5,062 nucleotides of DNA from JAQGMO01 sp050954505 (lineage in GTDB: Bacteria; Pseudomonadota; Gammaproteobacteria; Burkholderiales; Burkholderiaceae_D), in the NCBI GenBank assembly GCA_050954505.1, contig JBPBPY010000510.1, positions 1 through 5,062 on the forward strand, in the 5' to 3' direction. Of the stretch, positions 1 to 4,996 are shown piece after piece. How positions within the stretch are numbered: position 1 is the first letter of the stretch; the number at the start of each line of letters is the position of its first letter. The notes below the pieces were generated by a model. That model saw only the letters and a list, made by a program, of their open reading frames with translations, ran no database searches and was not told the origin of the DNA. A program made the translations under genes and the position numbers.

Positions 1-1
1 A

Positions 2-142
2 GCTGGCAAGCCAGGAGTAAGCATTGGCAAATTGATGGCGGTCGCAGATACCCTGGGTATTTCGTTTTTCTCGGTCTCGGCAGAAACGCGCCATTTGGTC
101 GAACGCGGGTTGCCGGGATTGATTGCAGGGGATAAGCAATGA
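2..142 (+). CDS. hipB: HipB-like XRE-family antitoxin, C-terminal end only (5' partial)
   Basis: The frame is open from the left edge to a TGA at 140-142 and gives the last 46 residues of a protein. The stretch PGVSIGKLMAVADTLGI is typical of the last helices of an XRE/HTH_3 DNA-binding domain. HipB proteins are small dimeric repressors that bind their own operator and hold HipA inactive. The stop overlaps the hipA start codon as ATGA, the translational coupling expected of a hipBA operon. The helix-turn-helix core, start codon, promoter and operators lie outside the window, so autoregulation is inferred from the family only. The call rests on the domain fragment plus the neighbouring hipA. 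Another XRE regulator is possible, but it would play the same role here. Confidence 0.8.
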   Translation, partial: AGKPGVSIGKLMAVADTLGISFFSVSAETRHLVERGLPGLIAGDKQ

Positions 143-1515
143 GTTTGGCACTCAAGGTATGGGACGCCGAGCGCCTGATCGGTGAACTGACGCATGACGC
201 GCAGTTCAACCGCTATACATTCATCTATGCAAATTCGTGGATCACCGCAGACAATTCGTATTCACTCTGTCCAAGACTGCCGCTGGACAATGCAGGCCTT
301 AGCCCCGAGCGCCACAGCGCGGATGCGCGCAATTTTTTTCAAAATCTGTTGCCGGAGGGAAGAGCGCTGGACGATGCTGCAGCCACCTACAGTATCTCCA
401 AAGGGAACCTGGCCGGCCTCTTGCACGCCTTGGGCCGGGAATCGGCCGGCGCATTGATGTTTACTTCAGGGGCGACGGCCCCTCAGGGAAGCGCGCACTT
501 CAGGCTTCCTCGATCATTGCCACCAGCCGAACTTTCCCAGCGCATTCGCAATCGGCCAGCGCATCCGTTTACCTTGTGGGACGGGCGCCTTCGCTTGTCG
601 ATCGCCGGATACCAGGACAAACTGGCTGTCTTGCAAAGTCATGGGCAATGGTTTTTACCTGAAACGGCTCAGCAGTCATCGACACACATCATCAAGCCAG
701 AGCCAGTGAATCCCAATTTGACGGGAATGACGACCAATGAATTGATGTGCATGCTGCTGGCGAAGGCGGTTCGAATTCCTGTCGCACACGTTCGACTCGA
801 CCATGTTCCCGAACCTGTGCTTGTAATCGAACGATTCGACCGCCTTGTCACTCATGAGGGCAATGATGCTGATGCAGGTGACATGGTAGTTCAGCGGCTG
901 CCCTGCATCGATGGCTGCCAGGCATTGGGACTGCCTGTGGAGTACAAATATGAGCGGCTGTATGGCGACGGCCCCGATGTGAAAGATATACGGGAAGGCG
1001 CCTCGTTGCCGCAGTTCTTCAAGCTGCTCGATGACAAACAACAGGTCCGGGCTACAGCAACTGCGCGGCTGGAATTTCTACGCTGGGTCATTTTCCAGGT
1101 TTTGATCGGCAACACTGACGCCCATGCTAAAAATTTAAGCTTTTTCAGTGATTCACAACGGCTGGCCTTGGCACCGGCCTATGACCTGGTCTGCGGCCTG
1201 GCCATGAGGGATGCAAATATCGCCGACAATTTGGCAATGGCAGTCGGTGATAATTTTGATCCGCGCACCATTCGGGCGTACGATTGGGCGTTGATGGCGC
1301 ATGAGTGTGCCATCGCTCCCAGATTGCTGGTCAATGCAGTGAAAACATTAGCAACGCAGGCAATGAATGTGTTACCGGATATCAAAGCCGAGGCGCTGAT
1401 TCAAGGTGGATCATTGGCGATGGTGGAGCGGGTAGCAGCAGTTGTAAGGAGCCAATGCAAAGCGGCGTTGGCCTGCGTGGGTGAAATCTTGGCGATTCGC
1501 TCTGACAGCTTTTAG
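139..1515 (+). CDS. hipA: HipA-type serine/threonine-protein kinase toxin
   Basis: The product is 458 residues, close to the roughly 440 of E. coli HipA. HipA is a cytosolic kinase that phosphorylates glutamyl-tRNA synthetase in E. coli and so causes growth arrest and persistence; the substrate here is inferred. The N-terminal HipA_N/Couple_hipA region covers about residues 1-110 (NFFQNLLPEG at 65-74, GRESAGAL near 99-106). The kinase domain follows. RLSIAGYQDKLAVL (152-165) matches the P-loop region with its autophosphorylated serine (S154 here), THIIK supplies the ATP-binding lysine K186, and VIERFDR lies at 229-235. The catalytic loop NTDAHAKN (325-332) has D327 and N332, and YDL (348-350) has the metal-binding D349. 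No key residue is missing, so an active kinase is expected. The ATG at 139 is preceded by AGGGG at 127-131 and overlaps the antitoxin stop, which favours coupled translation. No convincing terminator follows; the next gene is convergent 17 bp away. Confidence 0.95.
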   Translation: MSLALKVWDAERLIGELTHDAQFNRYTFIYANSWITADNSYSLCPRLPLDNAGLSPERHSADARNFFQNLLPEGRALDDAAATYSISKGNLAGLLHALGRESAGALMFTSGATAPQGSAHFRLPRSLPPAELSQRIRNRPAHPFTLWDGRLRLSIAGYQDKLAVLQSHGQWFLPETAQQSSTHIIKPEPVNPNLTGMTTNELMCMLLAKAVRIPVAHVRLDHVPEPVLVIERFDRLVTHEGNDADAGDMVVQRLPCIDGCQALGLPVEYKYERLYGDGPDVKDIREGASLPQFFKLLDDKQQVRATATARLEFLRWVIFQVLIGNTDAHAKNLSFFSDSQRLALAPAYDLVCGLAMRDANIADNLAMAVGDNFDPRTIRAYDWALMAHECAIAPRLLVNAVKTLATQAMNVLPDIKAEALIQGGSLAMVERVAAVVRSQCKAALACVGEILAIRSDSF

Positions 1516-1532
1516 CACTTGGCAATAGTCCA

Positions 1533-1928
1533 TCAGTCGTCAGAGTACACCGCCTTTGTTTCCGGATGGTGCTGGTAATTTTCAAATTCCCAGCTTGCAA
1601 ATTTAGCGAACTCTCGGGAGAGAGTTTCAACACTCTCATCGCCGAAGCTCGCCAGACAGCGATCAATTTTAGATTTGATCATTTCAAGATCGTATTCAAA
1701 AACGATCAGCATATTTCTGCCCCACAGAGCCTTCTTCCAGGCATAGTTTTTCTGCAGCCATTGGGGAGTACAAATCAATAGCTGGTAATCATCTGCGCCT
1801 TCGGCGGAGTCAACTCCCACTCGAAGATTCACCCATAGTTCGAAACACTCAATATCATCGGGTAGGTAGGTGTCAAGATTGATCGTCGCACTGTCCACCC
1901 AGATGTTTTTCAGAATCGCTTTTGCCAT
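1533..1928 (-). CDS. Imm8-family immunity protein (orphan)
   Basis: This 131-residue protein matches my recollection of the immunity protein 8 family (Imm8, PF15586). It begins MAKAILKNIWV, has ICTPQWLQKNY at 52-62, GRNMLIVFEYDLEMI at 70-84 and the C-terminal WEFENYQ at 113-119, all at the places and total length usual for the family. Imm8 proteins are soluble cytosolic antidotes that bind the toxic C-terminal domain of polymorphic toxins delivered by CDI, Rhs or type VI systems. The cognate toxin cannot be named from sequence. No toxin gene is adjacent, so the gene looks orphaned. The ATG at 1928 is well placed against family members, but no good Shine-Dalgarno precedes it. An insertion sequence ends 40 bp upstream, so the native promoter has probably been displaced. 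It converges with hipA, 17 bp apart. Confidence 0.82.
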   Translation of the reverse strand: MAKAILKNIWVDSATINLDTYLPDDIECFELWVNLRVGVDSAEGADDYQLLICTPQWLQKNYAWKKALWGRNMLIVFEYDLEMIKSKIDRCLASFGDESVETLSREFAKFASWEFENYQHHPETKAVYSDD

Positions 1929-1968
1929 TTTGTGAGCGAGCGGCTAGGTTCTGAGATAGCCCCCTAGA

Positions 1969-1992
1969 TGACCGGACACAGTTGATACGCTA
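1969..1992 (+). repeat. Left terminal inverted repeat of the IS
   Basis: It begins with TGACCGGACACAG and, read inward, agrees with the right end at 20 of 24 positions; the first 13 are identical. The inner part (ends CGCTA) runs into a small hairpin that precedes orfA. IS3-family ends are bound by the OrfAB transposase and begin with TG, as seen here. Confidence 0.9.
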
Positions 1993-2005
1993 TCCTCACG
2001 GATAG
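1990..2005 (+). promoter_or_regulatory. Hairpin just upstream of the orfA ribosome-binding site
   Basis: CTATCC (1990-1995) and GGATAG (2000-2005) form a perfect 6-bp stem with loop TCAC. The right arm overlaps the first bases of the AGGA Shine-Dalgarno (2004-2007), which stands eight bases before the orfA ATG at 2016. A transcript entering from outside would carry both arms and could hide the site. An element-internal transcript might start within the left arm; its start point is unknown. The structure is seen directly; the regulatory role is an inference. Confidence 0.4.
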
Positions 2006-2015
2006 GAATACGACT

Positions 2016-2414
2016 ATGAGTACGACTAGGATGAACAAGCAAACGATCGAAGTAATTTCGGTTTCTGAGGAGCGCCGCCGGCGCTGGTCAGCTGAAGAGA
2101 AAGCGGCTTTGGTACGACAAACCTACGAACCTGGCATGAGTGTGTCGCTGGTGGCCCGTCAGAGCGGCGTGGCAGCGAGCCTGTTATTTAACTGGCGCAA
2201 GCTCGAGCGCGAAGGCGCTTTGACGGCGGTCAGTGCAGGTGAGTCGGTCGTTCCCGCCAGTGAGCTTGCCAGTGCCCGCGCCCAAATCGCCCAATTGCAG
2301 CGCATGTTGGGCAAAAAAACGATGGAAGTCGAGATTCTCAAAGAAGCTGCGGAGATCGCCCGGGAAAAAAAGTGGATTGCGCGCTCACCATTATTAAACA
2401 AGGACGACCAGTAA
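2016..2414 (+). CDS. IS2-group transposase OrfA (helix-turn-helix, leucine-zipper protein)
   Basis: The product is 132 residues. An HTH_Tnp_1 domain covers about residues 21-63 (RRRWSAEEKAALV, then MSVSLVARQSGVAASLLFNWRKL, cut here into two parts). A leucine zipper follows with heptad positions L84, I91, L98 and V105. OrfA alone binds the inverted repeats and in IS2-type elements represses the element promoter. Its zipper also serves as the N-terminal, DNA-binding and multimerising part of the OrfAB transposase. The ATG at 2016 has AGGA at 2004-2007 with good spacing, and a hairpin lies over that site. The last 13 residues (from W120) are read only when ribosomes do not shift at the slippery site. 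The frame is intact. Confidence 0.93.
   Translation: MSTTRMNKQTIEVISVSEERRRRWSAEEKAALVRQTYEPGMSVSLVARQSGVAASLLFNWRKLEREGALTAVSAGESVVPASELASARAQIAQLQRMLGKKTMEVEILKEAAEIAREKKWIARSPLLNKDDQ
2351..2374 (+). promoter_or_regulatory. Programmed -1 ribosomal frameshift site between orfA and orfB
   Basis: A run of seven A followed by G (2365-2372) is read in the orfA frame as GAA AAA AAG, so the heptamer A AAA AAG at 2366-2372 fits the X XXY YYZ rule. After slippage the next codon is GTG at 2372, the first codon of the open orfB frame. The predicted OrfAB fusion is 119 + 303 = 422 residues. A GGAG at 2351-2354 lies 11 bases before the heptamer, where an internal Shine-Dalgarno-like sequence is known to stimulate -1 shifting in bacteria. 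I did not find a strong downstream stem-loop by eye. Confidence 0.85.
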
Positions 2415-3283
2415 AGCTGGTTTGCCAAGTGCTGGGTGTAGCGCGCTCGAATGTCCACTTGCGGCGGCATCGCGACGATGACTGGGTTGACCGCCGTACT
2501 GCCGACATTGTAGATCCAATGTCAGATGCAATACTGGTGGATTCAATCAAGGCAGAGATCACGGAATTGCCAACGTACGGTTACCGGCGGGCTGGCGCAT
2601 TGGTCAATCGTACGCGTGCGATGATCGGTCTGAAACCTGTGAATCACAAGCGGTTTTACCGTGTCATGCGAGCCAATGCTTTGTTACTACCTAAGGCCCC
2701 TAAGCGACGCCAGAGCAGCCGGCCGCATGAAGGAAAGGTTGCGGTGATGAAGTCGGATTTACGCTGGTGTTCGGACGGATTCGAGATTGCTTGCGAGAAT
2801 GGCGAAGTGGTGACGGGAACATTTACCAAAGATTGCTGCGACCGTGAGATCATCTCCTGGCGGGCTTGGCCTGACCGTGGGTTACCAGGTGAACCGGTAC
2901 GGGAAATGTTGATCGAAGCGTTCGAACTACGTTTCGGCAGCGTGGATGCACAGCCTGCATCACTCGAATTCTTGAGTGACAACGGCGGTGCCTACCGATC
3001 GCGTGAAACGCATGCCGTTGCAAAGCAGTTGGGCATCAAAGCGATCCATACGCCGGTTTGCAGCCCGCAGTCAAACGGAATGGCAGAGAGCTTTGTGAAT
3101 TCGTTTAAAAGGGACTACGTCAGTCAGATGGACCGCAGCAGTGCCAGAGCCGTACTGTCCCAGTTGCCAGACGCTTTTAAACATTTCAATGAAGTCCATC
3201 CGCATTCAGCGTTGAAATACAAATCACCAAGAATGTTCAGGACTGAGCGAATGCGCCAGGCTCAGGAAATTGGCGCAAATTAG
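2372..3283 (+). CDS. IS2-group transposase OrfB, DDE catalytic part (expressed as OrfAB fusion)
   Basis: The frame gives 303 residues, the size of IS2 OrfB, and lies in the -1 frame relative to orfA. An HTH_21-type segment comes first (GYRRAGALVNR at 70-80), then the rve integrase core. The catalytic triad is D135 in RWCSDGFE, D203 in LSDNG and E239 in NGMAESF, with 35 residues between the second D and the E as in retroviral-type integrases. The C-terminal NEVHPHSALKYKSPR (273-287) is typical of the group. The catalytic protein acts as the OrfAB fusion on the element ends. The GTG at 2372 has no ribosome-binding site at a proper distance, so independent translation is unlikely and the coordinate marks the post-frameshift reading rather than a real start. 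The TAG stop lies within the right inverted repeat. Confidence 0.93.
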   Translation: MDCALTIIKQGRPVKLVCQVLGVARSNVHLRRHRDDDWVDRRTADIVDPMSDAILVDSIKAEITELPTYGYRRAGALVNRTRAMIGLKPVNHKRFYRVMRANALLLPKAPKRRQSSRPHEGKVAVMKSDLRWCSDGFEIACENGEVVTGTFTKDCCDREIISWRAWPDRGLPGEPVREMLIEAFELRFGSVDAQPASLEFLSDNGGAYRSRETHAVAKQLGIKAIHTPVCSPQSNGMAESFVNSFKRDYVSQMDRSSARAVLSQLPDAFKHFNEVHPHSALKYKSPRMFRTERMRQAQEIGAN

Positions 3284-3304
3284 CGAATAGGCTGTGTCCG
3301 GTCA
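3281..3304 (-). repeat. Right terminal inverted repeat of the IS
   Basis: It is the reverse complement partner of the left end, closing with CTGTGTCCGGTCA at 3292-3304 and four mismatches over 24 bases. Its inner end contains the TAG stop codon of orfB (3281-3283), so the coding frame runs right into the repeat, as is usual for compact IS elements. Confidence 0.9.
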
Positions 3305-3375
3305 TACCGGGGCAAGATCAGTTCGAGACTAAAATCTACCGCGTAACGTTTTGATCAATCCACACAGTACGCTGC

Positions 3376-3774
3376 TCAACTTGAATATCTTTTTGAAACA
3401 TCGTCGGTAGTGAAAAAGTCTTGAAATATCCGCTTCACTAATCCCTTGTCCATGCATATTGACCGTGAAACCCAGTAATCACCTGAAACATCCACCATTT
3501 CATTTCCCAGCGGATTTTCTGGATTGACATAGCCACGAACAACCCAGTCCTCTTCCGTTTCAACTCCCAACGTAACGAGATATTTTCCACTACATGCACG
3601 GACTTGCAGAGAGCGATTTCTGTTTTCGTTCAAAGTATCCAGTGTTACCGTTCCTTTGCGTGAAACGACAGTTCGCAACTTATCTTGAACCAATGACCAA
3701 TCTGGCTTATCAACATTTCCGCCGTATCCTGGAAAGGTAATACTGACGCCCCATGATAGGTTGGTTTTTTTCAT
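3376..3774 (-). CDS. Small Imm1-like/DUF6911-type putative immunity protein, copy 1
   Basis: From the ATG at 3774 this encodes 132 residues. A GTG at 3792 would add six residues (MDASNT), but the neighbouring paralogue begins at NLSW and supports the internal ATG (MKKTNLSW). Conserved between the two copies are PxWSLV (25-30), GTV-L (41-45), LQV (56-58), LGVETE (69-74), DWVVR (76-80), IC-DK (106-110) and the terminal IF-DFFTT-DVS (117-127). The overall pattern, with an early WSLV helix, a G-rich strand region and a C-terminal FFxTxDVS, recalls Imm1-type immunity proteins. I also recall similar proteins labelled DUF6911; both are family memories that I could not test. No signal peptide or membrane segment is seen, so it should be cytosolic. 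Its position beside a paralogue and an Imm8 gene supports an immunity role. No strong Shine-Dalgarno is present. Confidence 0.7.
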   Translation of the reverse strand: MKKTNLSWGVSITFPGYGGNVDKPDWSLVQDKLRTVVSRKGTVTLDTLNENRNRSLQVRACSGKYLVTLGVETEEDWVVRGYVNPENPLGNEMVDVSGDYWVSRSICMDKGLVKRIFQDFFTTDDVSKRYSS

Positions 3775-3851
3775 GGTATTACTTGCATCCACTTTTAATC
3801 AAAAATGGTAGATGACGCTTGAAAAGCAATTACTGCGTCCCATTGCTGGAA

Positions 3852-4247
3852 TCAATTCAAATATTTTTCCGATACGTCACCGGTAGTAAAAAATTCTTTG
3901 AAGATGTTTGTGACGACTTCTTTATCCAAGCAAATTTTTCTCCGCAGCCAAACGTCCCCGAGAATATCGATCGTTTCCTCGGACAAGCCGACCTCCGGAT
4001 GGTCGTAAGTTCGAACTACCCAGTCATTCTCGGTTTCTACGCCAAGCATGAGTAAAAAGTTACCGTTATCCGCTTGTACCTGTAGCTGACGACGATATTT
4101 GCTTTCACCCACTTCTGTTTCCAAATCCACAGTGCCTTGAGTGAGCAAAACAGTTTTAATCTTTTCTTCCACCAATGACCAAGTCGGGTAATGGGTATGG
4201 CCGCCAAAGCTTGGAAAACTAATGTTGATCGTCCAGGAAAGGTTCAT
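3852..4247 (-). CDS. Small Imm1-like/DUF6911-type putative immunity protein, copy 2
   Basis: The product is 131 residues starting MNLSWTINISFPSFGG. By my count it is identical to the downstream copy at about 64 of 130 aligned positions, with one two-residue gap near residue 48. Shared blocks are PTWSLVEEK (21-29), GTV-LET (38-44), LQV (55-57), LGVETENDWVVR (68-79), GD-W--R-IC-DK (97-109) and IFKEFFTTGDVSEKY (115-129). The FFTTGDVS ending resembles the C-terminal FLxTG motif of Imm1 immunity proteins, which bind the toxic domain of polymorphic toxins in the cytoplasm. That assignment is an inference. The leader contains GGCAAAGAA before the ATG, a weak ribosome-binding site. It lies 77 bp upstream of copy 1 on the same strand, so the two may be co-transcribed. 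No toxin gene is adjacent. Confidence 0.72.
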   Translation of the reverse strand: MNLSWTINISFPSFGGHTHYPTWSLVEEKIKTVLLTQGTVDLETEVGESKYRRQLQVQADNGNFLLMLGVETENDWVVRTYDHPEVGLSEETIDILGDVWLRRKICLDKEVVTNIFKEFFTTGDVSEKYLN

Positions 4248-4336
4248 TTCTTTGCCAAGTCACAGAGCGATCGCCGTGAATGGCGCTCGCCATAGGTACG
4301 CTTAATCGTTACTAATTTATGAACGTGAATGCATTG

Positions 4337-4690
4337 TTAATGAATCAAATTTAGAATTTTCATATCGTTTAAAAATTCCTCACTTTCTTCGGGAGGCATA
4401 TTGGCAAGTAAATCATTCAGATTTTTCCCGTCCAGCAACGCATCAATTTTCCCTCTATGATAATTATCGGACTGAGTCAATCGTCCACTGTTAAGAATTA
4501 ATGCGGTTACTTCCAGCATGAGGTTTTCTATCGTGCTACTGAATATAGTGGAAAGCTCGTCGTAAGCGAAAGCCTGTTCGCTTTCGCAAGTTGCCCAACT
4601 TTGATGACTCAATAATTTCCCTCTGCAATATTCAAAGCAGGAGTCGGATAGCCAAGAACGGATTTCTTTATACGTCGCTCTTTCTTCCAT
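4337..4690 (-). CDS. Hypothetical 117-residue protein, possible orphan immunity protein
   Basis: I do not recognise the family. The sequence has 117 residues from ATG 4690 to TAA 4337 and looks mostly helical. Residues 1-25 are mixed-charge with two cysteines (C18, C22). A hydrophobic helix (ENLMLEVTALILNSG) covers 55-69. An acidic tail (PPEESEEFLNDMKILNLI) covers 99-116. No signal peptide or convincing membrane span is seen. It shares strand, size and low GC with the Imm1-like genes 89 bp downstream, so an immunity role is the best contextual guess, but nothing in the sequence proves it. An alternative is an unrelated accessory-region protein. The start has only a weak AGAAAG-type ribosome-binding site, with no better upstream alternative. 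Confidence 0.6.
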   Translation of the reverse strand: MEERATYKEIRSWLSDSCFEYCRGKLLSHQSWATCESEQAFAYDELSTIFSSTIENLMLEVTALILNSGRLTQSDNYHRGKIDALLDGKNLNDLLANMPPEESEEFLNDMKILNLIH

Positions 4691-4996
4691 TTTGTCGGCT
4701 TTCTACAAGAGAACGCTGAATGACCCCAACAATAATCGCTATAAGCAGGCTCTGCTTTGACGGCATTGCTATGAAACTTCATCAGTTGAGGCAGGTGGTT
4801 GCGGCAGATGGAATGGCAAAGGTAGCTATCACAGCTTGGTCGAAATATTTCAACAACTTAGCTGACCGATACTCCTTCCATAGAGAATTCAGGTATTGAT
4901 CCCAATTCTTACATGACACCACGAAGGCAGGTCGCATGCAAAGCCAAAAAAATCATCAGTGTAGTCGGTAGTTGTCAACAAAGATGTCGCGTCAAG
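4691..4996. other. 306-base stretch without a confident gene
   Basis: No long frame crosses this stretch. It contains a 51-codon minus-strand ORF (4782-4937) and, opposite, a 42-codon plus-strand ORF (4771-4899). Neither has a ribosome-binding site. A 15-base dyad (AAGCAG GCT CTGCTT, 4743-4757) lies about 50 bases upstream of the 117-residue gene, where a promoter or operator would be expected, but no clear -35/-10 pair is visible. The stretch may be promoter DNA for the minus-strand genes or a decayed gene remnant. Confidence 0.5.
4782..4937 (-). CDS. Weak 51-codon ORF, possible gene remnant
   Basis: The frame starts at ATG 4937 and ends at TGA 4782-4784, followed at once by a second in-frame TGA. 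The peptide begins MRPAFVVSCKNWDQYL and continues with a plausible amphipathic run (SLWKEYRSAKLLKYF). The composition looks protein-like. There is no Shine-Dalgarno, and an in-frame TGA lies only six codons upstream of the ATG. I recognise no family. It could be a remnant of a displaced immunity or toxin gene, or chance. Confidence 0.2.
   Translation of the reverse strand: MRPAFVVSCKNWDQYLNSLWKEYRSAKLLKYFDQAVIATFAIPSAATTCLN

Larger units (their letters stand above)
1969..3304 (+). mobile_element. IS3-family, IS2-group insertion sequence, apparently complete
   Basis: The element is about 1336 bp, within a few bases of IS2 (about 1.33 kb). It is bounded by inverted repeats that start with TG and end with CA, as in the IS3 family. 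It carries orfA and orfB in the -1 relation with an A AAA AAG slippery heptamer at 2366-2372. Both frames are uninterrupted and the DDE triad is present, so it could be active. IS2-group elements transpose by a copy-out/paste-in route through an excised minicircle. No 3-5 bp target duplication is visible: TAGA precedes the left end and TACC follows the right end. It lies inside the row of minus-strand immunity genes, between the Imm8 gene and the first Imm1-like gene, and interrupts no recognisable coding sequence. Confidence 0.92.

Noticed and set aside
1500..1545. Seven-base inverted repeat (CTCTGAC/GTCAGAG) across the hipA-Imm8 convergence as a shared terminator
   Set aside because: The loop is 32 bases and no T-run follows on either strand. 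It is probably chance within the two gene ends.
1982..2010. TTGATA as a -35 box for the transposase promoter
   Set aside because: No acceptable -10 lies 16-18 bases downstream, and the start would fall almost on the orfA ATG.
3775..3792. GTG at 3792 as the start of the first Imm1-like copy
   Set aside because: No ribosome-binding site is seen, and the extra six residues are absent from the paralogue. The ATG at 3774 aligns with the paralogue start.
3825..3847. AGCAAT/ATTGCT stem with an 11-base loop followed by TTTTC on the minus strand, between the two paralogues, as a terminator
   Set aside because: The stem is only six pairs, four of them A-T, with a large loop and a short T-run. It is too weak to call and would separate genes that look co-transcribed.
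3819..4055. Plus-strand 78-codon ORF opposite the second Imm1-like copy
   Set aside because: It is antisense to a gene supported by a paralogue, has no start signal, and its sequence resembles nothing.
4771..4899. Plus-strand 42-codon ORF beginning MKLHQLRQVVA, which recalls the first residues of LysR-type regulators
   Set aside because: The similarity stops after about ten residues, no Shine-Dalgarno is present, and the frame closes at once. It also lies opposite another weak ORF. Too little to call a LysR fragment.
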